Made by a program: the position numbers and the translations under genes. Source: Rubrobacteraceae bacterium (GTDB lineage: Bacteria; Actinomycetota; Rubrobacteria; Rubrobacterales; Rubrobacteraceae). Taken from it: a stretch of 7,656 nt of DNA. Below, one piece after another: positions 1-5,823 of the stretch (positions are counted from its first letter, which is position 1; each line of letters starts with the position of its first letter). Under the pieces are notes generated by a model. It was not told where the DNA came from, made no database searches, and saw only the letters and a program-made list of their open reading frames with translations. The stretch is from contig JAJNDJ010000198.1 in the NCBI GenBank assembly GCA_021156345.1, forward strand, positions 1-7,656. Direction: 5' to 3'.

Positions 1-905
1 AGGACGGCGACTTTGTCCTCTGGTACGTGCGAGAGGGGTCCGAAGTCCCCAGAGCGTTCGTCGTCGTACTCCAGCATCAACCTCTGCGCGTTTATGCCGC
101 CGAAGATGTGGCGCGCCAGTGGTTCGTAGGAGCCAGAGACCAGCCAGCGGCTCCCTTGATTGCCCCGACAAAGGTGGAAGGAGAAGGTGACGTCGTCGTG
201 GTCCCCGATCACATAGTTGTCGAGCTCGATCCCTCGACTCAGCCAGCGGTCCAGATCCCAGCCCTGCCCCTCGTAGAACTGGCGCGTCTTGGGATCCAGC
301 AGTAGCGGGTAATGCGGTGCGTCGAGCTGGATGTACTCGGCCCCCAGACGCGCCAGTTCCTCTACCTCCTCGCGCAGGATCTGCGCCACATCCTCCAGAA
401 AGTGGTCCAGCGTCGGGTAGACCTCGACGGATAGTTCCGGAGACCAGAGGTTCGCATACATGCTCGGACTGGGCAGCGTGACCTTCACCATACTCTTCGT
501 GCGACCCCGCGCGTACACAAACTCCTCGACCGAGAGGTGGCGCCTGCGACGTAGCTTGCCGACCACCCCGAGGCTCTGTGGACGCTCGGTCGTCTTCTCC
601 CCCACCGCATCGCTACCTTGCCACTCGCCCCACAACCAGGCATCCATGTCATGCTGGCCGAAGCCTTCGACGGCCTCTACCATCTGGCTCTGGAACGACT
701 CCCGGCGCATCTCACCGTCCGTGACAACAGGGAGGCCTGCCCGCTCCTGCAGCCCGATAGCCCAGTCCACAGCCCCGTCTTCGATACGCTTGAACTCGGC
801 CGCGGAGAACCCGCCTGCAGCGTAGCTCTCGCGTGCCTCCAGCAGTTCCTGAGGTCTCAGGAGGCTGCCAACGATATCTGCGCGGAATCCAACGGCATGC
901 TTCAC
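1..905 (-). CDS. Cobalamin-independent methionine synthase-like (MetE C-terminal family) methyltransferase, 3' end cut by window
   Basis: The 301 visible residues belong to the UROD/MetE-like superfamily of zinc-dependent methyltransferases that act on a thiol such as homocysteine; the physiological substrate of this stand-alone subfamily cannot be told from sequence. An N-terminal FRADIVGSLLRP motif (residues 7-18) is followed by VTDGEMRR (61-68), LGVVGKLRR (112-120), IQLDAPHYP (192-200) and HLCRGNQGSRW (244-254). The last gives the His-x-Cys zinc ligands H244 and C246. LEYDDERSG (278-286) follows, and the frame is open at the left edge. I chose GTG at 905 because homology begins directly after it and an extended -10 lies 7 nt upstream, which suits a leaderless start. 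A better-spaced ATG at 922 is out of frame and stops at 904-902. In-frame CTG 914 and TTG 968 are alternatives. The gene follows the MDR oxidoreductase by 59 nt on the same strand. Confidence 0.87.
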   Translation of the reverse strand, partial: MKHAVGFRADIVGSLLRPQELLEARESYAAGGFSAAEFKRIEDGAVDWAIGLQERAGLPVVTDGEMRRESFQSQMVEAVEGFGQHDMDAWLWGEWQGSDAVGEKTTERPQSLGVVGKLRRRRHLSVEEFVYARGRTKSMVKVTLPSPSMYANLWSPELSVEVYPTLDHFLEDVAQILREEVEELARLGAEYIQLDAPHYPLLLDPKTRQFYEGQGWDLDRWLSRGIELDNYVIGDHDDVTFSFHLCRGNQGSRWLVSGSYEPLARHIFGGINAQRLMLEYDDERSGDFGPLSHVPEDKVAV

Positions 906-912
906 AAGGGCC

Positions 913-921
913 AGTCTAGCA
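913..921 (-). promoter_or_regulatory. Extended -10 promoter for a leaderless MetE-like transcript
   Basis: The minus strand reads TGCTAGACT, an extended -10 element (TGn followed by TAGACT). Its last base is 7 nt before the GTG at 905, so initiation would fall on or next to the start codon, and no Shine-Dalgarno lies before that GTG. No convincing -35 is present at 16-18 nt. The same style of -10 recurs at 5671-5679 and 3707-3712. Promoter function is inferred from spacing. Confidence 0.42.
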
Positions 922-964
922 TCCGTCCCTCGAGAAGCCTGATCTGCACGAGCTTTACCGCTCC

Positions 965-1909
965 TCAATGGATGAGCAATACGATCTTGCCACGTACGTG
1001 CCCGGTCCTCCTTTCTTCAAGTGCCTCAGGCGCTTTCTCGAGCGGGAAGGTGCGATCTAGCCTCACGGAGAGCTCCCCGGCGTCGACCATCCGCGAGAGC
1101 TCCCCCAACCGCCGGGCGTCGGGCTGCATGCTAACGTTCGTCGCCCCGATGCCACGCCTCGCAAGCCCCTCCACGTCGGCGGCGTAAACCGACGACGCGA
1201 GCCGCCCACCCTCGTTTACGAGCGTGGATATACGGCCGAGCGCTTCGCGGTCGCTTACCACATCGATGACAGCATCTATCCCGTCCGGGTGAGCCATTCG
1301 GACGGCATCGATGAGATCCTCCGTAGTGTGGTCGATCGTCTCCGCTGCTCCCAGTTCCCGAACGAACGCCTCGTTCGTTCGGCGTGCGGTGGCGATGATG
1401 TGGGCGCCGCGTCTGGCCGCCAGCTGGGTCACGTACGCTCCGACGCCGCCGGTTGCCCCCACGATAAGCATGGTTTCGCCTTCCCTGATGTCCACCGTGT
1501 CCACAAAGTCCATGGCGGTGAGCCCCGGTGTGGGTAGGGCCGCCGCTTCGGCGAAGCCGACCTTCACCGGTTTCCTGGCGACGATGGTTGCTGGAGCGCC
1601 TACGTACTCCGCATAGGTGCCCTCCCCGATCACCGGCTTGAACAAGTATCCGTATACCTCGTCGCCTTCAGCGAGCCCGGTGACATCCGCACCTACTCTC
1701 TCGATCACTCCGGCAGCGTCGAAGCCCAGGATTAGGGGGAAGCGGTGCTTCATCTGATCCTCGAGCGCTCCGTCTGCGACTTTCCAGTCGAAGGCGTTGA
1801 CTCCGGCGGCCCGAACACGGATCAAGACCTCACCGGTCCCGATCTCTGGAGTCGGCAAATCTATCAGGGCTATCGGCCCACCAAACGTCTCTTCGGCTAT
1901 CGCTCGCAT
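965..1909 (-). CDS. NADP-dependent quinone oxidoreductase-like MDR protein (zinc-free)
   Basis: The 314-residue product is a complete medium-chain dehydrogenase/reductase of the quinone oxidoreductase group, expected to use NADPH to reduce quinones or activated C=C bonds in the cytosol. The N-terminal GroES-like domain carries VLIRVRAAGVNAFDWK (28-43) and LILGFDAAGVIERVG (59-73). It lacks the GHE zinc signature of alcohol dehydrogenases. The Rossmann domain has the glycine motif VGATGGVGAYVTQLA (150-164), and the following TARR (174-177) could bind the NADPH 2'-phosphate. The protein ends in RGKIVLLIH, as is usual for the family. The ATG at 1909 has an AAGGAGAG Shine-Dalgarno a few bases upstream. 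It lies between the LLM oxidoreductase (120-nt gap) and the MetE-like gene (59-nt gap) on the same strand. The frame is intact and of normal length. The substrate is unknown. Confidence 0.9.
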   Translation of the reverse strand: MRAIAEETFGGPIALIDLPTPEIGTGEVLIRVRAAGVNAFDWKVADGALEDQMKHRFPLILGFDAAGVIERVGADVTGLAEGDEVYGYLFKPVIGEGTYAEYVGAPATIVARKPVKVGFAEAAALPTPGLTAMDFVDTVDIREGETMLIVGATGGVGAYVTQLAARRGAHIIATARRTNEAFVRELGAAETIDHTTEDLIDAVRMAHPDGIDAVIDVVSDREALGRISTLVNEGGRLASSVYAADVEGLARRGIGATNVSMQPDARRLGELSRMVDAGELSVRLDRTFPLEKAPEALEERRTGHVRGKIVLLIH

Positions 1910-2029
1910 CTCTCTCCTTTCAATGCCGGTATGGCACCAAGATCCACTTGTACCCGTTCACCGGTTCGGTCATCTCCTATTCGGCGTCACTCTTGCACCT
2001 ACAGTGCGCATCTAGCCTGCATCGAACTC

Positions 2030-2863
2030 TCACCTCGGCTCCGGGGGTCCCGCTTCCACCCGCGCAATCATCTCGTCGAGCGGGCCACGCATGCCGTGTA
2101 TGCTCTCCAACCACCAGGTCGCTCCTGCGACCTGATAGGCGTGCGGTAACGTGGGATCACCGGGCTCGGAGTACCCGTCGACGGCTACCGCGAAGGGCGT
2201 GTCCGTCGTCCTGTGCCGCCGGATCTCGGCTACCATCTCGGCGATGCGCCCGGGGTCCTTGTCCATGATCGGGGTTCCGTCAGGGCTTGTGGCGGGTGCG
2301 AGCCATCCATCCCAGCGGGCGGCCCGGCGCAGAGCGGGAGGGCTCTCACCGCCTATCCAGATCGGGATGCGCGGACGCTGGAACGGGAGCGGCGCCAGGG
2401 ACACATTCTCAACGTCGTAGTGTTGCCCGTGGTGCGTCACCATCTCGCCCGACCAGAGCCTGTCCAGGACCGCGAGCCCCTCATCGAGCATTCGAGCACG
2501 CTCCTTCGCAGCGCCCGGTTCACCGAAGACGGTAAATTCCTCCGTAACCCCCCCGAGCCCAGCTCCGAAAATCATCCGCCCACCGCTAAGGAGATCCAGG
2601 CTTCCCAAGGCGTTGGCCACTACCTGCGGGCGACGGCGTGCCAGCGGGGTGATGGCGGTTCCCAGCTTGAGATGGTTGGTAGAGACCGCGACGGCGGACA
2701 AGGTGATCCAAGGGTCGGACGAGGGCGAACCCCATACGAAGCCGAGATGATCCCACACGAAGAAGGCCCCCCACCCGGCCTCTTCGGCCGCTCGAGCCAG
2801 GCGGATCGCCAGGCGCGGGTCGGCGTATTCATCCAGGTTGGACATTACGATGCCGTAACGCAT
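2030..2863 (-). CDS. LLM-class flavin/F420-dependent oxidoreductase
   Basis: The 277-residue product is a bacterial luciferase-like monooxygenase (LLM) family oxidoreductase with a TIM-barrel fold that binds FMN or coenzyme F420. The N-terminus MRYGIVMSN starts the first strand. LARAAEEAGWGAFFVWDH (22-39) is the family signature, and LKLGTAITPLARRRPQ (65-80) with LDLLSGGRMIFGAGLGG (89-105) forms the cofactor-binding segment. RPRIPIWIGG is the usual late-barrel strand. The ATG at 2863 is preceded by AAGGAG about 8 nt upstream. It is somewhat shorter than the 300-350 residues typical of the family but shows no internal break. The nearby ribA makes the precursor common to flavins and F420, which fits a flavin/F420 enzyme, but the choice between FMN and F420 cannot be made here. 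The substrate is unknown. Confidence 0.88.
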   Translation of the reverse strand: MRYGIVMSNLDEYADPRLAIRLARAAEEAGWGAFFVWDHLGFVWGSPSSDPWITLSAVAVSTNHLKLGTAITPLARRRPQVVANALGSLDLLSGGRMIFGAGLGGVTEEFTVFGEPGAAKERARMLDEGLAVLDRLWSGEMVTHHGQHYDVENVSLAPLPFQRPRIPIWIGGESPPALRRAARWDGWLAPATSPDGTPIMDKDPGRIAEMVAEIRRHRTTDTPFAVAVDGYSEPGDPTLPHAYQVAGATWWLESIHGMRGPLDEMIARVEAGPPEPR

Positions 2864-2881
2864 CCTATGCGCTCCTTGCTT

Positions 2882-2956
2882 TCAACTGTCGTCTGCAGGC
2901 TCGCCCGGATACTCGATACGACCTTCGAGGATCAGGTCGACGCCGGAAGCTTGCAT
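2882..2956 (-). other. Possible 24-residue ORF or gene remnant downstream of ribA
   Basis: After the ribA stop (2983-2981) the same frame stays open for 32 codons to TGA at 2884-2882. Its first internal ATG is at 2956, giving a peptide that begins MQASGVDLILEG and ends GEPADDS. The composition looks protein-like (a hydrophobic core, then an acidic tail), but no clear Shine-Dalgarno precedes the ATG. It could be the tail of a lost gene, a chance frame, or a ribA C-terminal extension reached if the stop is an error. It ends 18 nt before the LLM gene start, so no separate promoter space is left for that gene. Confidence 0.22.
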
Positions 2957-2980
2957 CCATCTTCGCAGGGTCCACGCTGT

Positions 2981-3530
2981 CTATCTTTCTCGTAGTCCCA
3001 ATCCTCCCCCCACGCCTTCGAGCGCCACGGGCTTGGGCAAAAAGTGGCCCATCTTCTCTCGCTTTGTCCGCAGATACCCGACATTCGAGGGGTTCGGCGA
3101 CATGCTCGACGTAATGCGCTCTACGACCTCGACCCCGTACCATTCGAGGCCTTCAATCTTTGCCGGGTTGTTGGTGATCAGGCGTGCGCGCCACACGCCG
3201 AGGTCGAGCAGAATCTCGGCTGCGGCTCGGTAGTCGCGCATGTCCTCCGGCAATCCAAGCGCAAGGTTCGCTTCGACCGTATCGCTGCTGCAAAAACCGC
3301 AGACTGTCGGCGAGCTGTTCTCCGCAGTCGCAACGAGACGACCCGAGAACATCACCTGTAAGACATTCCGAATGTGCACGGACCAGAACCGGCCTACCAT
3401 CGTCGATCGCCCCCAGGGTGAGCGCCACGTGTTCTTTGTGCTCTGGTGTGTCGTAGACAAACATCTCGAAGGTTCCGTAACGAGTCGGAAGGGTCGCCCG
3501 GGCAATCCGTCGGGCGACTGGCATGATCAC
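2981..3530 (-). pseudogene. ribA: GTP cyclohydrolase II, disrupted by an internal frame-shifting deletion
   Basis: RibA converts GTP to 2,5-diamino-6-ribosylamino-4(3H)-pyrimidinone 5'-phosphate, the first step of riboflavin synthesis. The 5' part (3530 to about 3291, roughly 80 residues) holds ARATLPTRYGTFEMF and the zinc site HSECLTGDVLGSSRCDCGEQ, with C56, C67 and C69 spaced as in E. coli RibA. The 3' part, in another frame (about 3289 to 2981), resumes at DTVEANLALGLPEDMRDY and contains ARLITNNPAKIEGLEWYG and KREKMGHFL. About 30-34 residues expected between them are absent, including the LLYxRQEGRxIGLLNKxRAY catalytic segment, so neither frame encodes an active enzyme. Read alone, the upstream frame runs to a stop at 3153. 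The GTG at 3530 is chosen because GAGGGG lies 5 nt upstream. It overlaps the CDGSH gene stop by 4 nt (GTGA), which implies translational coupling. Confidence 0.85.
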
Positions 3531-3667
3531 ACTCGCCCCTCTTCCTGTCGGACCAACCCCCGTGCCGCACGCAACCCGAACTCCGAGTGAGTGTCGTCAC
3601 AGAATCGCTTCGTCGTCGACCCACCGCAGCAGCATAGCCCTACCGTGTCGGGTGCCATGGATTCCAT
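3527..3667 (-). CDS. Small CDGSH-type iron-sulfur protein (46 residues)
   Basis: This gene encodes 46 residues beginning MESMAPDTVGL. Residues 12-27 read CCCGGSTTKRFCDDTH, which fits the CDGSH iron-sulfur signature C-x-C-x2-S-x3-(P)-x-C-D-(G)-(S/T)-H. C12, C14, C23 and H27 are the expected 3Cys-1His ligands of a redox-active 2Fe-2S cluster. Two consensus residues differ: Arg replaces Pro and Asp replaces Gly. The following SEFGLRAA resembles the strand after the motif in small bacterial CDGSH proteins. Only 11 residues precede the motif where about 30 are common, so the N-terminus is minimal. The ATG at 3667 has GGAGGT 4 nt upstream; ATG 3658 is the alternative start. A TTGACA/TAGACT promoter lies upstream, and the stop overlaps the ribA start. 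The function is probably electron transfer or iron-sulfur handling, but the partner is unknown. Confidence 0.78.
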   Translation of the reverse strand: MESMAPDTVGLCCCGGSTTKRFCDDTHSEFGLRAARGLVRQEEGRV

Positions 3668-3706
3668 CTGTACCTCCTCGAGAGTCGGTGTCGTTGCCTG
3701 CAACGC

Positions 3707-3736
3707 AGTCTATATGATCTTTCTATAATATGTCAA
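3707..3736 (-). promoter_or_regulatory. Promoter of the CDGSH-ribA operon
   Basis: On the minus strand a perfect -35 TTGACA (3736-3731) and a -10 TAGACT (3712-3707) are separated by 18 bp. TATAGA (3714-3709) with a 16-bp spacer is an alternative -10. Initiation would be near 3700, giving a leader of about 33 nt with the GGAGGT site at 3677-3672. The element lies in an AT-rich patch that also holds the apparent start of the divergent regulator remnant, an arrangement typical of regulator-controlled divergent promoters. Confidence 0.62.
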
Positions 3737-4060
3737 GTATAAACTTTATTTATTTGAATAACACTGGTATCCGCGAGCATCTCGCCGTCCTCCAGCGCGA
3801 TGACATTGCGCGGCAGCGAGGTTCGGTACGCCGTCGCGGCGGCAAGCCAGCCTACGTGTACGGGCTGACATCGGAGGCCGAAGACCTGTTCCCGAAGACT
3901 TACGAACCGGTGCTCGGCCGGCTCCTGGATGTTCTGGTCCAGCGGCTTGGACCTGAGGAATCGGAGGCGCTACTGAGGTCGCTTGGCCGAAGCTTTGGTA
4001 GCGGCAAAGAACAGACCAATGAGTCCTTCAACAGATCTGGCAAGTCAAGCTGCTTTGTAG
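3730..4060 (+). pseudogene. Winged-helix (ArsR/SufR-like) transcriptional regulator remnant
   Basis: The recognisable part, YLNNTGIREHLAVLQRDD followed by RQRGSVRRRGGKPAYVYGLT, is the recognition helix and wing of a winged-helix regulator of the SufR/DeoR-like kind. SEAEDLFPKTYEPVLGRLLDVL and LGPEESEALLRSLG follow as in that family. The N-terminal helices of the HTH domain (about 20-30 residues) are missing: the first in-frame ATG (3730) lies inside the divergent promoter and has no ribosome site. Near 3977-3990 homology seems to move to the next frame (GRLAEALVAAKNRP), which ends at TAG 4058-4060. The original frame continues as unlikely sequence to 4197, antisense to the next gene. The C-terminal half, including any SufR-type cysteine cluster, is absent. 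It is probably non-functional; if intact it would be a candidate controller of the CDGSH-ribA promoter. Confidence 0.6.
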
Positions 4061-4248
4061 GCTTCGACCCCTTCCGAGGCATCCCCAACAAAAAAAGTAT
4101 CAGGGTCGAGTGGGAACACTACGTTCAAGGAGCAACCAGGATTCTGTTCCCCTGCCACCTCGAGGGCCCGCAGGATGCTATCGGCCTTCACGAATAACGT
4201 TGTGGGGCTAACCCTCCCGTTATCTACCTCGATACAAACTCTTATCAT
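4045..4248 (-). CDS. Small conserved-looking protein of unknown function (67 residues)
   Basis: The product begins MIRVCIEVDNGRVSPTTLF, continues LRALEVAGEQNPGCSLNVVFPLDP and ends in EGVEAYKAA. A short beta strand, an alternating region, a helix (SILRALEVAGEQ) and a second strand (LNVVFPLDPDTFFV) suggest a compact alpha/beta fold with no signal peptide or membrane segment. The GC content is lower than in neighbouring genes, and a run of seven T's lies inside the coding strand. The start is well supported: GGAGG sits 6 nt before ATG 4248, and a plausible promoter overlapping an inverted repeat lies upstream. It is transcribed away from the aminotransferase and meets the regulator remnant tail-to-tail, overlapping it by about 16 nt. 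I do not recognise a named domain, and only a weak memory of similar small actinobacterial proteins supports conservation. Confidence 0.62.
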   Translation of the reverse strand: MIRVCIEVDNGRVSPTTLFVKADSILRALEVAGEQNPGCSLNVVFPLDPDTFFVGDASEGVEAYKAA

Positions 4249-4276
4249 TCGGGTCCTCCATCTACCAACGACACGC

Positions 4277-4306
4277 CCTATACTCCTTCTACACCACTTC
4301 TGTTAC
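4277..4306 (-). promoter_or_regulatory. Candidate promoter of the 67-residue gene
   Basis: On the minus strand GTAACA (4306-4301, 4 of 6 to TTGACA) and TATAGG (4282-4277, 4 of 6 to TATAAT) are 18 bp apart. Initiation near 4270 would give a leader of about 22 nt containing GGAGG at 4259-4255. The -35 box is one arm of the inverted repeat at 4301-4318, so a protein bound to the repeat would block the polymerase. Confidence 0.4.
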
Positions 4307-4318
4307 ATATCGGTAACA
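4301..4318. promoter_or_regulatory. Inverted repeat TGTTAC-N6-GTAACA, likely operator
   Basis: This is a perfect 6-bp inverted repeat with a 6-bp spacer (ATATCG), giving an 18-bp dyad of the size bound by dimeric HTH repressors. It lies in the 221-bp divergent intergenic region between the 67-residue gene (ATG 4248) and the aminotransferase (GTG 4470), 53 bp before the former, and overlaps its candidate -35. The regulator is not identified. The remaining intergenic stretch to 4469 shows no clear plus-strand promoter. Confidence 0.5.
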
Positions 4319-4469
4319 TCGGAGCAAAATGTAGGCAACAATAGGTACGTTCAGGGTGCTGGTCTGGATCAGGCGTCTCGCCGTATCCGAGGCCCTTCGT
4401 TCCATGTTGATGTACTGCGGTGTGGTGTAATGCTGGGGCTTGCCTGGACTCGATCGAGCGGAGGACGGT

Positions 4470-5577
4470 GTGAAACTGGCGCGGCGTATGAAGCGTCTGG
4501 GAACTGAGACGGCTTTTTCGGTCCTGGCGAGGGCCAAGGCTCTGGAGGCAGAGGGTCGTGACATCATCCACCTCGAGATCGGCGAACCCGACTTCGATAC
4601 GCCGGAGCATATCGTCGAGGCCGGTTGCAAAGCCCTGCGCGAAGGGCACACCCACTACACCCCCACCGCCGGTATACCAGAGCTGCGGAAGGCTATCGCC
4701 GTTGACGTCGCGCGTAGCAGGGGCACAGAAGTCGATCCCGAACAGGTTGTAGTCACGCCTGGCGGGAAGCCGATAATGTTCTTCAGCATCCTGGCGCTCG
4801 TCGAAGAGGGTGACGAGGTGCTGCTGCCCAACCCGGCGTTCCCGATCTACGAGTCCATGGTGAACTTCGTCGGCGGGAGGCCCGTCTTCGTACCTCTGCG
4901 CCAGGAGAACGGGTTCCGCTTCGACCTCGACGAGTTCAGAGCGGGCCTCAGCGAACGCACCAGGCTAGTGATCCTCAACTCCCCGGCTAACCCGACGGGC
5001 GGTGTGCTTACGGCAGATGACATCTACGGGCTCGCCGACATCCTGCGCGAGCGCCCCGACGTCTACGTCTTGAGCGATGAGATCTACTCTCGGCTGCTCT
5101 ACACGGATGAGTTCGCCAGCATCGCCTCGGAGCCCGGACTCGGCCCTGACGGGCGTAATGCCCGAACCCCTCGCAGAAGAAGTGGCCAAGCTACAGGTCA
5201 ACTCCAACTCGTGCACCAACGCGGCCACACAGCAGGCCGGACTCGCGGCCCTCAAGGGGCCGCAGGACGCTGTGGGGAGTATGCTCGCCGAGTTCAGGGC
5301 GCGCCGGGACCTGATCGTAGACGGCCTCAACGAGCTCCCGGGTGTCGAATGCATAACGCCCCAGGGGGCATTCTATGCCTTCCCGCGCATCACAGAGACC
5401 GGCTACTCGGCAGACGAACTTGCCGATCTACTCCTCGACGAGGCGGGCGTGGCTTGCCTCTCCGGTACGGCGTTCGGCCACCACGGCGAGGGCCATCTGC
5501 GCCTCTCTTATGCCAACTCCCGCGAGAACATCAGCAGGGCGGTTCAAAGGATGGGCGAGGTCCTGTCGTCGCGGTGA
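4470..5577 (+). pseudogene. Class I/II PLP-dependent aminotransferase, disrupted by loss of the catalytic-lysine segment
   Basis: This is a fold-type I aminotransferase of the aspartate/aromatic aminotransferase group. The first 224 residues from GTG 4470 carry LEIGEPDFDTPEHIVEA, HYTPTAGIPELR, VVVTPGGKP (phosphate contact), LLPNPAFPIYES, LNSPANPTGG (the conserved Asn) and VLSDEIYSRLLY (Asp and Tyr to the PLP ring). After SEPGL (about 5141) the frame changes. Homology resumes as ALTGVMPEPLAEEV at 5143 and runs to TGA 5577, including GAFYAFPRI and GHLRLSYANS (carboxylate-binding Arg). About 20-24 residues expected between, DGFSKTYxxTGWRLGYG in relatives, are missing, including the Schiff-base lysine. 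GGAGG at 4460-4464, 5 nt before the GTG, decides the start; upstream TTG 4440 is in frame but has no such site. Read alone, the first frame stops at 5612. Confidence 0.86.
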
Positions 5578-5579
5578 TT

Positions 5580-5609
5580 GCGGGATCTTCGCCGCTCGGA
5601 GAAGCCCGC
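5580..5609 (+). terminator. Hairpin terminator after the aminotransferase
   Basis: Three bases after the aminotransferase stop, GCGGG (5580-5584) pairs with CCCGC (5605-5609). After an AT bulge, CTTC (5587-5590) pairs with GAAG (5601-5604), and CC pairs with GG inside the loop. No U-tract follows, so it would be a U-less, high-GC style terminator. The position between a stop codon and the next promoter fits. Confidence 0.5.
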
Positions 5610-5670
5610 TGATCCACCAGCTCGTGAGCAGAGTCGCCAAGCGAATCGGCTATCCTCCGGGGTACCCTTC

Positions 5671-5679
5671 TGCTACACT
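5671..5679 (+). promoter_or_regulatory. Extended -10 promoter for the ribosomal protection gene
   Basis: TGCTACACT is an extended -10 (TGn plus TACACT) located about 98 nt before the ribosomal protection gene start and downstream of the hairpin terminator. No good -35 is seen at 16-18 bp (5651-5656 is TATCCT). Initiation near 5686 would leave a leader of about 90 nt able to hold a short upstream ORF. Confidence 0.5.
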
Positions 5680-5712
5680 CCCGGCGACGGTCGAGCGATG
5701 AAGGAGAGGGAA

Positions 5713-5823
5713 ATGCGCCAAGCGTTCATGTCTAGCAAGGAGGGAGTTACTACCTATCTAGAGGACATGACGCTTTATGAGCACTTTGAACCTGGGGATC
5801 GTGGCGCATGTAGACGCAGGTAA
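5713..5823 (+). CDS. Possible 36-residue leader peptide overlapping the ribosomal protection gene
   Basis: ATG 5713 has a well-placed AAGGAG 6 nt upstream and opens a 36-codon frame. It begins [19 protein letters not shown], ends GACRRR, and stops with TAA at 5821-5823. Its last 47 nt overlap the ribosomal protection start (ATG 5777), which itself has only a distant GAGGA. Some ribosomal protection genes, notably tet(M), are preceded by leader peptides that sense ribosome stalling, so a similar role is conceivable here. A second strong ribosome-site-like AAGGAGGGAG at 5737-5746 has no start codon at usable distance, which hints that bases may be missing. A chance frame is also possible. Confidence 0.33.
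   Translation: MRQAFMSSKEGVTTYLEDMTLYEHFEPGDRGACRRR

Noticed and set aside
618..1187. A 189-codon plus-strand open frame
   Set aside because: It is antisense to the MetE-like and MDR genes, both of which show clear domain motifs on the minus strand.
1994..2009. Hairpin GCAC-N5-GTGC after the LLM gene as a terminator
   Set aside because: The stem is only 4 bp and has no U-tract on the minus strand. It is too weak to call.
2213..2995. A 260-codon plus-strand open frame
   Set aside because: It is antisense to the well-supported LLM oxidoreductase, has Arg/Pro-rich unstructured composition and no family motifs. It reflects high-GC codon bias.
4320..4469. tRNA or other structured RNA gene upstream of the aminotransferase
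   Set aside because: No T-loop GTTCRA box, acceptor-stem pairing or CCA end could be found. The stretch appears to be plain leader sequence.
3153..5612. Inteins, introns or mobile elements as the cause of the gene breaks
   Set aside because: The breaks are losses of sequence, not insertions. No inserted DNA, terminal repeats or transposase are visible at any junction.
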